Position numbers and translations under genes: made by a program
Notes under the pieces: generated by a model
Told to the model about the DNA's origin: nothing
The model's input: the letters and a program-made list of their open reading frames with translations, nothing else
Databases searched by the model: none
Source: Mesostigma viride
Lineage: Eukaryota; Streptophyta; Mesostigmatophyceae; Mesostigmatales; Mesostigmataceae
Assembly (NCBI GenBank): GCA_009746045.1
Contig: RPFO01002311.1
Coordinates: forward strand, 52,090-116,089
Length of the DNA: 64,000 bases
Direction of reading: 5' to 3'
Part shown: positions 22,762 through 34,557 of the stretch, piece by piece
Numbering within the stretch: position 1 is the first letter of the stretch
Layout of the letters: each line of letters starts with the position of its first letter

Positions 22762-25700
22762 CTGCACAGATGTCAGCATGAGAGGAGCACGTGGCGGAGC
22801 ACGGATGTCAGTGTTAGAGGACACTGGGCGGCGCCTGCACGGATGGCCGATTCCAGTGGTGTGAAGCGGTACCCCGCAGGTAAGTACGCGAGGGTTCAAC
22901 CAGCAGCCATACGTGACTCAGCAGAGCCAGCATGGGGTGACTGTTGGTACAATGCCAGTTTTTTTCAATCCCGCTCAGGCTACTTCATACATGAGCATGG
23001 CAGGAGCGGTGCATGGCTGAACAGCATGCAACAGAGCTGCAAGCTTTGGCGATGTCAGTACCATTGGCAGGTCTGTGCATAATGCTGGCTCCATTCGCAT
23101 ACTACTCTTGCAGGTGCCATAAGGAGATAGCCCAGGCGCTGTGCAAAAAAGTCGCCATTCCCTTTTCTTTTCACGGCAGCCGGTAAAAACATTCGTCTAA
23201 CAGTCAATACTGGACCATGCGTGCTACATACTGGACCATGTGTGCATGATAGCAAACTAATGGGTAAGTTCACTACCTGAGCCCGTATGATAATAAAGCA
23301 CATTATTATAACAAGAATGCCTACCTCGGAACGTGCTTGAAACTAGTAGAAAAAGTTCAGGAACTCATCAACAGAGTCCCTTATACACAACTCTTGGCAA
23401 AGGCAATGATGACCAGTTCACACAACGCTAGGCACCTTTGCCACCCCGCTTACCTCAAGACATTGACATCATCCTATAGCTCAAGCAAAAGTAGGCAGAC
23501 GCAAGACCCCCATTCACCCGCGCCACCCCGCTTACCCTTGCAGCTGGGAAAGTGGACCGCCCCGATGTACGTGGCCGAGCGCGACGCCCTGGTCTCCCAG
23601 GGACCCACAAAATAGAAGCTGCAGCCGTCCATCGGGTCCACCGCCATGCTGCTCTGGCCGCCAAACGAGGAGGTGGCGGACGCCGCCGTGCCGGCGATTA
23701 GAAGCGTCTCCGGGCTCGGCATGGTGCCAGGTGGCGCAAACGCGCCCCTCCCGGTATAGTACAGGCTGGGGTATACGCTCCTGCTGGCATCCGCAACGGA
23801 GTAGCCGAGGGCCACGTTCCCTTCTCGGTCCAACGCGGTGTGGGGGAGCCAGCGGTGCGCCCCGTCGTAGGGCAGGACCCCATCCTGGGACCTCTCCCAG
23901 GGGCCCGCAACGCCTGACGTCGGGTCGACCGATCGGCGCAGCTCCACCCACATGACGCCGGCCTACAAGGTTGACCAGTGAGCAAAATAAGAGCAAACGC
24001 CCGTGAGCTGCTATGAGGAGATAGAGTGCCATCCCCGTGTTATGTGCTCATCCTGCTAACAAGGGAGCGCGTGGTGACAATGCTGCTGTGCGAGTTCCAT
24101 AGAAGTATGTGGCGGAAACCGTAAAGGGGGGTTGTGGAGGACCCTAGCCAAGGCACGAAGACTTGGTCAGCTTTATCGGATGGACCACCGAGGGCTGGAA
24201 CAGATATCAAAATATGTCGAGGTATGGGGGTTGATTACAATGTGTGCTCATAATGTATACAAAATAATGGTAATACAGTATAATGGTATTAGATATCAAG
24301 ATAGATGATCCGCAACCCAAGGAGATAGTAATATATCACGCCTGAGAGCGGCCTGATAGTAGCTCTCTGTCACTACCGATCTGAGCCTGATAGAAGATCG
24401 GTATTGATAGATCTACCATTGATGTCCATAGGAATCAATACTAGATGATACTGAGCCTGATAGTACATCTACGTCAGGGTGTCGGTACATCTTTGAAGGC
24501 ACAACAGATGGGTGGAAGTTCATTCACATTCTCGCATGCTAGTGCAATCATCCGAATTCTCGTAACTTTTCATTCGTTAGAGACAATTAGATTGCTGCAC
24601 TTAGGAGCAGCACTGTTTAGAACTACTGTAATGGGCACTTGGGAACAAACAGGAGCATTAGCAACTACATTGTTTACAGCTGTTGTGCACACTTGGGCAT
24701 GCTCAGAAAAATTTGGGACCAGGGTGCCACAACCAGGGGCACTCACATTCATGCTCTCAGGGGCATATACGTTAGTGGGTCAGCATCTGGTCCCTGGAGA
24801 GGTTCCGAGGACGTTGGCCATTCTTCAGGAGCAAGGTCTGGCCCAAGAAATCACGGAGCCGCTCAACATTGTGATCACCCATCTTATTCTAGTGTGTGTG
24901 ACAGGACTCACCATATGACTAAGGACGGCCATCTCTGAAAGTGCACGTTCCGAAGATGCCACTGGCCACTATGAGTCGGTGTGCAAGAGCAAGCCTCGTG
25001 TTGGACCGCAGGATGCCCCCAAGGGGATGCTTTGTATGCTGCAAGACATCTCGATCAATGTCTTGGGGGCCACTCTTCCCGTGGCAAGAAGCGCAAACAG
25101 CAGAGAAACTGAAAAAGCCTCTCTGTTTACTTTTAACCCTGCGTGGCAGTGTAGGCCTGCCAGGGGTTCATCGCCATCCCTACGGATGTCATAAGGGTTA
25201 AATAAACAGAGAGGTTTCTTCTGCTTCTCTGCTGCTTGCGCTTCTCGCCACGGGAAGAGTGGCCCCTAAGACATTGATCGAGATGTCTTGCAGCAGACAA
25301 AGCATCCCCTCGAGGGTATCCTGCGGTCCAGCACGAGGCCTGTTTAGATACCGCCGCATATAATATATACAGTAATAAAAAATAGTAGAATAGTATACTC
25401 ATATATGAACCATTATCGTTCTCAATAGATATATACATATATGCCACAGTTCCAGCCAGAGGGGTACGTCGTCATGCCGCTGCCTGTGCCTGTTCCGCGC
25501 GTCGAAAAATAAACCGCTAGATAAGATCCAGTCAAAAGATGCCACCCTAGATTTAAATGTCGCCAGATAGGAAATAGAAATGTCGTATAGAAATCTCGAA
25601 TAGAAATGAAATGTCAGATAGAAACACCACCTAGATAGTGATGTTGCCGCAACGTGGGCACATACGCCAAGATAACCCAGACCTCTTTTCCCACAAGATA

Positions 25701-28700
25701 GTTCAAGCACAGCAAGACCACCTCCATCGGGCATCTCCATAGTCGTCATTCAATGATGGCCCCCATCCCTCACCGTGTTGTTGCCCGCGTTGACGGTGAA
25801 TGTCGCCAGCAGTGAATCGTGGCCGTCCGCAAAGCTCCGAAACGACGCCTTGCCCGTCAGCGCCCGATGGTACGACGCCAACGCCACCGTCGACCCCGGC
25901 TGTGCTACGCAGGGCGTGTCCTGCAGGGCCACATTCCCGCACACGCCAGTAGAAAACTCAGACACCCTCACCAGGGCCTCCCGGCTGAAATTGGCCGCCG
26001 CCGGGTTGTCAAACGAGGGGCAGAGGCGCCACACCTCCATGAAATCGCTGCCGGGATTCGCGGACGCGCCAGAGGGGACCGCCAGCTCATCATCGATTGG
26101 CCGAAGAAAGTACCCGCACACGCTGCCCACCCTGGGTCGCCCCGCCAGGTGGGCCGGCATCAGCCCCCTCAGCACCGCACCCGCGTGGGCCGGCACTAGC
26201 ACCCGCACCATGGGGCGCGGGGACCCACCTGCTAGCATCCGCGCGCGGTCCAGCGCGTACACGGCGGGCGGATCCTCGCCTGTCCCGAAATAAAACGCGT
26301 CCGGCAGCGACGCGAACGCCAGGGCGTCCCCAGGGTCCCCCCCAGGGAGCGCGACCGCGACCCCCCGGTAGAGCAGCCCGTAGGGTATGCCCGTGAGGGA
26401 GACAACCAGGCACAGGTAGTGGCTGGGCGTACTACTGCCGCCAATGCCCCCCGTGACGTTGCGTGCATATTCCATGATCAGCCAGCGGTCGGCCAGGTGG
26501 TCATAGGTGGCATGGGGGGCACCCTGGAAGGGGCCCGTCCGGCAGATGGTGTTGGAGCGATGGAACTGGGTCAAGAAGGACTGCTTGACCTGCAGCCAGG
26601 GCTGCTTGGTGTAGACGCGGTATAATGATTTCCCGAACAGACTGCGGACGATGGTGATGACGTTGTTGGGCCCTATGGCGGTGGTGGGGGAAGGGGGAAC
26701 GCCGCCAAAGCCTCGTTCGGAAAAGCGCAGCGTGGGGGTGTCCAGGAAACCGCCCGCTGGGAGAGGGGCGGCCGGTGCACGTTATTAGGAGGAAGAAAGT
26801 GAGGGACATTCGCAGAGGAAGTTAGACAGGCTATCAACTCAAAGAGGTTGTCAACCCCAACCGCCCAAACAATCTAATACATGGCGCCCCGTCCGTATGC
26901 AATGATTGCTAAGTGGAAGCTAAGGGCATTCAAATTGAAGGATGGGTGTCAACTCCAACAGTCAAGGCCCGCTGGTTCTAGGAAAGGTGCGGGCATTGTA
27001 CCACTGCGAGGGTGACCGTAGGAGGAGATTGTGGGAAGTATAGCCGACACATCCCTTCTGATCATAGCACAAAATCTCTAAGCGAAGAACGTCTGAGGCA
27101 CACATTTCCACAGACAGGGCGTGGTTAATAGAGACTGCCCTACTGATCATAGCACTAACACTTAATTTGAGGTGATCGCCGGACAGACTTACGGGGGAAG
27201 CAGACTTAAGATAAATGAACAGTGGGAGGGGTTGATGGAATAAGTTCAAGGGGTTGATGGAAAGCAGAGAAGAATGTGCTGTGGTTGGTGCTGTTCCATG
27301 AGGTGGTGGTGGGATGATCCCCCGATGCACTGCCGGGCTTTGATACACAGTAGTTACTATCACGGGGGGAAGAGACTCGGGAGCTCATTCGGCAGCGACA
27401 GCAGCAATTGCTGCATGGAAGAATAAGCGAATGGGATAAACACAAGGAAACGTAAGGAACTGGAATAAACACAAATGAGAGGGACACGAGGACTGAGCAT
27501 GCAGTACTTAAGCATTAAGGACTTGCGAGGGTTATACACAGGGAGCATGCCATGCTGGCGTTACGGCGAACCACTGCAATGCCCTTAACACTTGTCACTC
27601 AGTAACCTGCCACCTTACCTATACTCGTCACTCAGTAACCTGCCACCTTATCTATACTTGTCACGCAGTAACCTGCCACCTTATCTATACTCGTCACTCA
27701 GTAACCTGCCACCTTATCTATACTTGTCACTCAGTAACCTGCCACCTTATCTATACTTGTCACTCAGTAACCTGCCACCTTACCTATACTTGTCACGCAG
27801 TAACCTGCCACCTTATCTATACTCGTCACTCAGTAACCTGCCACCTTATCTATACTCGTCACTCAGTAACCTGCCACCTTATCTATACTTGTCACTCAGT
27901 AACCTGCCACCTTATCTATACTCGTCACTCAGTAACCTGCCACCTTACCTATACTCGTCACTCAGTAACCTGCCACCTTATCTATACTTGTCACGCAGTA
28001 ACCTGCCAACTTTTCTATACTTGTCACGCAGTAACCTGCCACCTTATCTATACTTGTCACGCAGTAACCTGCCACCTTATCTATACTTGTCACTCAGTAA
28101 CCTGCCACCTTATCTATACTCGTCACTCAGTAGCCTGCCGCCTCTTATTGGTTCTAACAATACGTGCCCACAAACGGGCAGGGCAAGCCCACAGTAGACA
28201 GTCGCGCCTTCCACGAATTCTCGTTTGACATATGGGGGAAATTCATCAACCTCCACAAAGTCGTAATCACCAGCGAAAGCCCACGATAGAAAGTCGCGCA
28301 TAGAATGACGTACCAAGAATCCCTCGCATTTCCGCCAGCAAACTCGTCAGGTTCGGCGAACTTGTGGCGTTGCTGCCGTCGCATCGTGCCATTGCCAGCA
28401 CATACTCCTCCAGGGGGCAACCCCCCACGCTCAACTGCCCGCATTCCACCAGCTGCTGCAAGTGACGTCTGCCAGAGGCATCGTCCTTTGAATTGAGGAA
28501 CACGGACAGCAGTTTTTCCAGGCAAGGGCAGCAGGGGGTGTCCAGGGGGCCCACCCCGCAGGAGCTACTGGGGCACGCGGTCTCATCATCTGTCAGGAAG
28601 TAGGGATACTGGCAGGAGGGATCCTCTGAACCGAGCATCAGGAGGTCCTCCCAGAGGCTCAAGTCCGCATTGGCGCAGGATGGAGGCACTGGTGGTGGTG

Positions 28701-30969
28701 GCCATGGGAGAGGGTTGGCAGTGGTGAGGATAAAGGCCTCGGGCAAACAAGGTTAGAGAGCCGGGAGTGCAATTTGTGAACCAGGTCAGGCGGCTCGTGA
28801 GCTAGAGAAGATGGAGAAACCTTTTTTTTCCATCTCACATACATTTTGTGCTAGTTTGGATAGCATTAAATAGTTTAGATAGTATAAACATAGTCTAAAT
28901 CTTGAAAATACATTGTCTGAACCTATTATTAGTATTAGTATTGTTGTTGTTATTATTATCATTATTGTTGTTATTATTATTATTATTATTTTCAGACTCC
29001 TTTCGCGAGCACAAGAGAGGATACACCGTACCTTCAAAAAGGAAAATTTCTGGGTGATGAGATAGAAGTTTTGCCTTTTCCATTAGCCCGTCTAGCCCAG
29101 CCTATGAAGGCCAAGGACTGACATAACGCACTGGAAATATATTAACAGGACTGCCTACCTGTGCAATGCTCATCCCTTCGCCATGGCACATAGTGCCGTG
29201 AAGAGGTCCCCCGCCCACACAGGCAAATTGCTCGGCAGTCCATCAGCCATGTGAGGCGCACGTCTAGGCCATCCATTTATTCATCCATCCACGCACCTCC
29301 ACTGGGAGAGTGACAGGCCTGGTGCATGCACACGCCAGCCGATGAACTAGAGTCCAATGTTGCCGTCTCTAACTAAGAACCTAACTAAGTTGCATATGAA
29401 TGCTCAATCACTGCATGAGCGCTGTATCTATATAGTAGTCCTAACTAAGTTGCATATGACTGCTCCATCACTGCATGAGCGCTGTATCTATATAGTAGTC
29501 TCGTATCCTAGTATCCAGGGTTCTCGCCCCCCAAATCAAAACAATTTCGCAAAACACATTCGCGTGATAAAATTGATTGGCAGGCACAACCTTGCTGTGC
29601 CCGGCCCGCACACGCATGTTAATCTGCCAGGCGCCACATTCCAACAAACGAAGCATGCATCAAATCAGCTGTAATAAGAGCCCCTCCCCCCCCCAAAGAG
29701 TCAACTGTGTTTCAGCAGAGAAGACGACTTCAGCATGCGGCAGAATCGCTGTACAGAGGCAGCTATGGTATGACTGAGGCAACAATGCAGAAATGCCAGC
29801 AGAGTAAGAATGCAAGACAGGGTGCCATGCGTACCTGCAGGAGGGGGTGGCCGTGGTGGTGGTGGTGGTGGTGGTGATGGTGGTGGCGGTGGCCGTGGTG
29901 GCGGAGGTGGTGGCGATGGTGGTGGTGGTGATGGTGGTGGCGGTGGCCGTGGTGGTGGTGGTGGTGGTGGTGGTGGTGGTGGTGGCGAAGGAGGCGGTGG
30001 GGGCGATGGTGGAGGAGACATTGCCGATGGCGCCGAGGAAACGCACTTGCCAGAGCATGAGCAAGTTGGCAACGAGACGGGAGTGATGCGCTGCACAACG
30101 ACGTCCCATTCGGCCGTCAAGTTGCACTGCGCGTAGCCCAAGAGGTATTGCGGAGAATCCAGGGAACAGCCCGCCAGGAAGGTAGTGTTGCAACCCGACA
30201 GTTGAACCAGCTGGTCGTCATACGTTCCTTTGCCATTATCCGAAAGCGTGTTGAACATGATAATCTGCTCTCGGTAGCAGGCGCATTTGTTGGCCAGCGA
30301 TCCGGTGTCCTTGGGGCAGCGGGTAATTTGGTCAAAAGCCCGTCCACAAGCCGTAAAGCCGTCATCCGAAATCGCCCCGAGGACATCATCGGCAAGCTTG
30401 GTCTCCCATGCCTGGCAGGTAGTCTGGTTCGGGCAGACTGGCGGGGGCGGGGGCGCTGCGAGCGAAGGCGGGGGCGGGGGCGGGCATCGGTTACCGCAGG
30501 TGCAGTTTGTAAGAGGGCTGGCAGTAATGCGCTGCACAATTGAATCCCATGCGGCCGTCAAATTGCACTGCGCGTAGCCTTGAATGTATTGAGTAGAATC
30601 CGGTGAGCAGCCCGCCAGATAAGTCGCGGGGCAACCCGAAAGTCTCGCCAGTTGGTCGTCGTAAGTTCCTTTCGTGCCACCCGCAAGCGTTAATGAGTTG
30701 AAAATAGACAGCTGTTCTGTGTAGCAGGCGCATTTATTGGCCAGCGTTCCACTATCCTTGGGGCAGCGGGTGAATTGGTCAAAGGCTGTTCCACAGGCAA
30801 AGAAGGCGTCGTCGGATATCACCGCGAGGACGGCATCGAAGAGTTCCTGCTCCCATTGTTGGCACGTCGTTCGGTCGGGGCAGGTTGGACCGGCGATTAA
30901 TTGAAGCCCGCCATTGCTTACTTGCATACACATAACGACTAGAGCGACAACCCGCCACCTGTCCAGCAT
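22601..30969 (-). CDS. Gene 2: secreted Cys-rich / PPDT-type domain protein, five exons
   Basis: Exons in transcription order are 30969-29835, 28688-28314, 26756-25774, 23962-23536 and 22761-22601. All junctions are GT..AG and phases agree (1, 1, 0, 1), giving 3081 nt and 1026 residues. The start at 30969 gives a signal peptide (MLDRWRVVALVVMCMQ); the frame runs further upstream but without a better start. Two related Cys-rich repeats (about residues 30-163 and 175-305) precede a Pro-rich linker (about 310-378), a third Cys-rich domain (379-503), the PPDT-type domain (504-973) and the Cys-rich tail. The last three exons match gene 1 in size and phase; the N-terminal modules do not. Secretion or cell-wall location is inferred. 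Biochemical function is unknown. Confidence 0.72.
23536..23962 (-). CDS. Exon 4 of gene 2: C-terminal part of PPDT-type domain
   Basis: The exon is 427 nt, like gene 1 exon 4. Landmarks are VMWVELRRSVDP, DGAHRWLPHTALDREGN, YPSLYYTGR, PPGTMPSPETLLIAGT and SSMAVDPMDGCSFYFVG. The acceptor is TTGTAG and the donor GTAAGC. The coding sequence is identical or nearly so to gene 3. Confidence 0.82.
24344..24471. repeat. Three hairpins with a shared loop, intron of gene 2
   Basis: Hairpin 1 (24344-24367) has GAGAGC/GCTCTC arms, hairpin 2 (24374-24403) has TACCGATCT/AGATCGGTA arms, and hairpin 3 (24442-24471) has TAGATG(A)TAC/GTACATCTA arms. All three carry a loop of the type GAGCCTGATAG (GGCCTGATAG in the first). 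A further pairing, GTATTGAT (24401-24408) with ATCAATAC (24434-24441), lies between hairpins 2 and 3 and would compete for three bases. Stems differ completely while the loop is kept. The same group is present at 51993-52120. Confidence 0.75.
24994..25338. mobile_element. Foldback element with 140-bp arms, copy 1
   Basis: The left arm, beginning CCTCGTGTTGGACCGCAGGA and running to about 25132, is complementary with some mismatches to about 25200-25338, ending TCC..GCACGAGG. The arms enclose about 67 bp. No protein is encoded. It is likely a non-autonomous foldback or MITE-type element in the intron; the copy in gene 3 is 52643-52986. Confidence 0.75.
25774..26756 (-). CDS. Exon 3 of gene 2: N-terminal part of PPDT-type domain
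   Basis: The exon begins after CTCCCAG with the codons for G-G-F-L-D-T-P-T-L-R. Motifs are SERGFGGVPPSPTTAIGPNN, YDHLADRWLIMEYARN, DAFYFGTGEDPPAVYALDRA and GVCGNVALQDTPC. It is 983 nt, two codons more than gene 1, and ends ACG/GTGAGG in phase 0. Confidence 0.82.
27591..28140. repeat. 33-bp minisatellite, about 16 units, intron of gene 2
   Basis: The unit begins CTTGTCACTCAGTAACC and repeats with a few recurring variants (C/T at position 2, T/G at position 9, C/T near the end). As 33 is divisible by 3, a 201-codon plus-strand frame stays open and reads an 11-residue repeat (SNLPPYLYSSL). It is antisense to gene 2 and lies in its intron, so I treat it as non-coding. Confidence 0.92.
28314..28688 (-). 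CDS. Exon 2 of gene 2: Cys-rich domain
   Basis: The exon starts after a CACCAG acceptor with P-P-S-C-A-N-A-D. It contains SLWEDLL, PSCQYPYFLTDDETACPSSS, CGVGPLDTPCCPCLEKLLSV, HLQQLVECGQL, GGCPLEEYVLAMARC and NLTSLLAEMRGILG. Ten or more Cys and an N-glycosylation-type NLT/NAT fit an extracellular domain. The paralogous exon in gene 3 is 55468-55896. I know no named family for it. Confidence 0.72.
28925..28991. repeat. TTA/TTG trinucleotide-rich stretch
   Basis: This imperfect (TTATTA/TTGTTG)n run of about 65 bp lies in the intron between exons 1 and 2 of gene 2. Confidence 0.85.
29381..29500. repeat. 60-bp tandem duplication in intron 1 of gene 2
   Basis: A 60-bp unit beginning CTAACTAAGTTGCATATGA and ending ATAGTAGTC occurs twice in direct succession with two differences. 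It lies between exons, and no function is apparent. Confidence 0.88.
29835..30969 (-). CDS. Exon 1 of gene 2: signal peptide and two Cys-rich repeats
   Basis: After the signal peptide, two repeats share CP..TTCQ.WE, ISDD.F.ACG.AFDQ.TRCPKD, LANKCACY.EQ, KGTYDDQL, LSGC, LAGCS.DS.QY, GYAQCNLTA.WD and VQRIT. Each has about nine Cys and a likely N-glycosylation site (NLT). The exon ends in a long Pro-rich run encoded by CCA/CCG triplets, at GCAG/GTACGC in phase 1. The frame continues to 29701 without splicing, but the donor and the homologous downstream exons argue for splicing. Family not recognised. Confidence 0.75.
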
Positions 30970-31110
30970 TCCCCGTTGCGAAAGTACGACCTTCGCCCTG
31001 CCTCCGCAGCTTTCCTGCAGTCTTGCTACTGTGACTTTCGTCTGTGAGGCTATTCGTGTACGTATCGTCAGAAATTGCGTCTCCTGAACGTAGAAACCGA
31101 AGTAACCCAC

Positions 31111-31421
31111 TTAGGTGCGGTGTACACGTTATCCCAACCTTTGCGGTCTTTGCAGGGAGCGGCCTGGGCAGGCTGGGGGATTAATATTAGAAGCCTCAGT
31201 CATGTCGGTCACGTCTACAGTACGGCTCTACACCACCACAATCATGCAGCGGGCTCGGGGGCATCCATGATTGCATCAGGATGCCCGAGTTTATGAGGCC
31301 CTCTTGACCGGATTGGGGTGAACCTCTCATTCTACGCCGTCTGACGCCGTACGTAGTAGGTACAGCAGTCAGGAGTAGGAAATTGAGGAATGCCGGTTCC
31401 AACAGGTTACAACGTTCCAAC
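31111..31421. other. 5' flank of gene 2
   Basis: This probably holds the promoter of gene 2. No clear motif or other gene was recognised. Confidence 0.35.
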
Positions 31422-32081
31422 CAGGGGGGGTGGAAAAAACAAAAATATCAGACACCATGCTGAAATTTTCCAAAAGTTGGCCCTTGGACCCTACCTACCT
31501 AGCACCTAGGCGCTATACCTAGCAAAACCCTAAGGTCCCAAGGGTTTTAGGGGTCGACCTAGGGTGCAAAATGATCAGCTCCGCGAGCTCTACAGTTTGA
31601 GCATATTGGTGTATGGCAAAATTTCGGTTTTCTTAAATGGGTCGTTGGCCGGCGCGACGCGATACTGGCACGGCACGGCGCTGGATAGCCGAAGGCTTGT
31701 AGTGGTGGCAGACGGCAGCATACTTCCGTGCCTAGGGGCAGCACCATCTTGCGGGCAACCCCCCCCCCTCTATGGTACCTGCCAAAATTTTGACTGCAGA
31801 TTTGGGTTCAGCTCGCCAAGTGCTATCAGTTTGTCCGTCAAACCGTTTCAAAATTCCGACCATACAGGGAGCTAGCAGAAAATCCAAGTGTTTTGTTGTA
31901 AAAAACCCATATCGGCCCGGCACCCTACCTACCTACCCTTTAAGTTAACGGTTTTTGAGGCTCTGTAACTGCTAACCTAGAGACCCCCTGGGGTTGCGAC
32001 CAGTGGCAAACATGCTTGTTTTCGCGAGATCTACTCGAATCCAGCATGATGTAAATTTTCTTGTTTTTTTCCACCCCCCCT
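31422..32081. mobile_element. hAT-like non-autonomous element, 660 bp
   Basis: The ends are inverted: CAGGGGGGGTGGAAAAAAC on the left and its complement (GTTTTTTTCCACCCCCCCT) on the right, with CATGCTG continuing the similarity about 45 bp in. GTTCCAAC stands just outside both ends (31414-31421 and 32082-32089), an 8-bp target duplication as made by hAT transposases, whose ends also start CAGGG. One terminal base differs between ends. No transposase frame is present. Confidence 0.62.
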
Positions 32082-32089
32082 GTTCCAAC

Positions 32090-34550
32090 TGCCAACTTCC
32101 AAGTTCGAACGTTCCAACGGTATGGGCGGAAAGAAATAAATCTGCTGCAGTCCTGCCACAGTTGTCGGGGTCATACAGCTGTACAACTGACACAAGGCCT
32201 TGAGCCCTCGATATACGAAGGCAAAATGAAAAAAGTTAAAACGTTAGCCGCCGACAATCTGGAGCGTACGATGATGGATCCAACGGCCGCGATAAACCCG
32301 CTAAGTTAGCGGCTCGGGTCGTCCGTCCAGAATACTACAAAATACTACACATAAACAACCAATCCAAAACAAGCAAACTACGGAAAACCAACGGCCTTCG
32401 GCCCCAACGGTCACAAATCCAACGGAAACGACCCGAAATCGATACATAACACCACCGAAACGACGCAGCCGCAGGCCACGCCGCCGGACGAAAAAAACAA
32501 AGTGACGTGCTCCGCGAGCAATTTGCTGGCTGGCGATGGCAGGAAACGTACGCTAGAAAATTGGGATGGGGAATGCGCAGCCATGGTTTTATACGTCAAA
32601 ATTTTATGTTTGAAGAGCAAGTACGAAATTTTCTGAGCTGGAGGTGCGTCAACGGAGTGATACCTGCGTGGGAGAGGTCCGCGTCGCTATGGCGACCTGG
32701 AAATGGAATGTCGTTGTAGATTTAGGTATTGTAGTATCATGCTTAATTGCTTTACGTACTGGGTGCCTAGTAAAATCAGTTTGCTGTTCGTGGAAGGCGT
32801 GGGGCCGACGAGTTTCTGGTGTCATCATATTGGAAAGAACGCTGGATTTTTTGCCACGGGACGTAACTGGCGATGCCGATGGTGAGGCGTACTACCTACC
32901 GGGGTACTACCTGCTCTCTTTCTGATGCATTTTCATGGTTGCGTTCTTTCCATTTCGCCGAATCCATCTAGTCGCAGACATAGCGTAGCGTTGCGTTTTA
33001 TTAGCCGTGCAGGACGCCATCTTCATGGTCCTTCGAATGTCCTGTGTGAACGTCCGTTGCCCAAGGATCTGTGATGCTTTTTTCTGGAATATGCTGGGCT
33101 TGGAAAGCCCCTCTGGATGCTTGCTGTCACGGGTTTGGGGCGTCATTTACATTCATGGTGCTTTCTGCGTAACTGCTGACTTGCTTCGCACGTGGATTTT
33201 CACTGGACTGAAGAGCGCGTCTGCTAGCATGTTTACGTGGTGTATAAGGTGATCAATCAACTATTTGTTTATTATATGTTGACAATAGATATATGTTGTT
33301 TATTATATGTTGACAATAGAAGGTGTGTTATATATTTCTTCATCAAGCATGTCAAAAGTAATCTCCACTCGCTTACAACCTGAATTTTGCTTTGCTGGGT
33401 CTGCTGTGTTTGTGTCTCACTGTGCAGGCTATCCCCTTGGTTGATCAACCAGCGGGTGCTTTTTGGTGGCAGCGGGGCCTTATACTCTTCTTGGCGTTTT
33501 TCATCCATGGCATGTCAACCAACGCATGCATGCCAGCCCCTAAACAAGAAAACACTAAGTCACCAAAGAATGGAATTCAGGGCATGGTCATGAGCAGGGT
33601 AACAGCAGCATTAATATTAAATGGGCATGATGTCAACAGGAAAACACTAAGTCACGTGAGGAAAGTCTTTTTATGATCCCAAACAGCCTGGACGTGGCCG
33701 TGTGCCGAATTAATTTGTGTAGTCCGCGCATTTCCGGCGCAAGTCGCCGGCCGGACCTTGTGACAGCGCCAGAATAATTATTAACATTGTATGACTTTTG
33801 TAGGTAGAAAAATGTCTGTGGAGACGCTGTGCGTCGCGCTTAAATATTTTAATATAATTTTAATGAAAAGTTTGAAATGTTTCGTAAACCTTACCTAAGC
33901 TTAGCCGCTAGGCGGCTAAGCTTAGCCAAACCACATGTGCACATCGAATATAGTCTCAAAAAAAAAAATTCTGGTTTACCTAAATTTTGGTTGGTTGTTG
34001 GGTAACTTCGCTTTCGCGGCCCTAGGCCTAAGTTCGTAATTATAATAGGTTTTGTTTTCATCAAGATAATATCATTTACTCAGAGCATGCGGCCCGCGTT
34101 CTCAAATTCAGTCGTCTTCTTGCCCTTCGATCGAGTAGGCAAGCGAAGCAAGACAGTCATGCGCATGCGCATGCCGGTTTCCCCTTTCCATCAGACCATC
34201 CATCACGATATGTGTACTTAGCCTCCCTTGGCAGGAAATCAACGGATGTCCCAGCATGATCCTGCCTGTGACTCCTTCGTCATCAACGAGGTGGGCGCAT
34301 GCCGGAGCTGGTACCTTTCATGGTTCTTCCCACCACACTGAGTGCGGAATGTCGTTTGTCTGCGCGGACTTACCTGGCAGCCGGCATGGGCATGCTTCAG
34401 CAGCTGGCCTCAGTGAGCACGGTCTTTGTAATTAGAAACTAATGACCAACCCGTACTTCATCTCAGAGCCGCCGGGGGTTGTGTAACGTGGTTTCAAAAA
34501 AGGATGAGGTACTAAGGGTAAGATACAACGCCTTCCGTTTATTCGCTGCC
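32090..34550. other. Intergenic, no gene recognised; small repeats
   Basis: Only short frames are present. A 23-bp phrase (GTTTATTATATGTTGACAAT..) is repeated at 33265 and 33298. A perfect 14-bp-arm hairpin lies at 33895-33925 (CTAAGCTTAGCCGC, loop TAG). A CGGCCTTCGGCC hairpin lies near 32392. None of these identifies a gene. Confidence 0.45.
33895..33925. repeat. Perfect 14-bp-arm hairpin
   Basis: CTAAGCTTAGCCGC and its exact complement are separated by three bases (TAG) in an AT-rich region. It could be a transposon-end remnant or a transcript structure; no context decides. Confidence 0.7.
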
Positions 34551-34557
34551 GTCCGCG

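Larger units (their letters stand above)
21605..26870. repeat. 5.3-kb duplicated block, copy 1
   Basis: The sequence from GGCTAGGGCATGGCGTCTC to about 26870 recurs at 49255-54525 with only scattered substitutions and small indels. It includes an antisense ORF1 remnant, the last three exons of gene 2 and their introns. Beyond 26870 the two loci diverge quickly, although the next exon is still homologous. Confidence 0.9.

Noticed and set aside
24344-24471. Hairpin group as a hammerhead ribozyme
   Set aside because: CTGATAG resembles the CTGANGA core, but the GAAA element and the three-way stem arrangement are absent.
27592-28197. 201-codon frame with an 11-residue SNLPPYLYSSL repeat
   Set aside because: The 33-bp minisatellite keeps any frame open. 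It lies antisense in an intron of gene 2 and shows no start context or other domain.
29830-30010. GGT-rich stretch as a microsatellite
   Set aside because: On the minus strand it is the Pro-rich linker of gene 2 and is in frame with the Cys-rich repeats, so it is coding.
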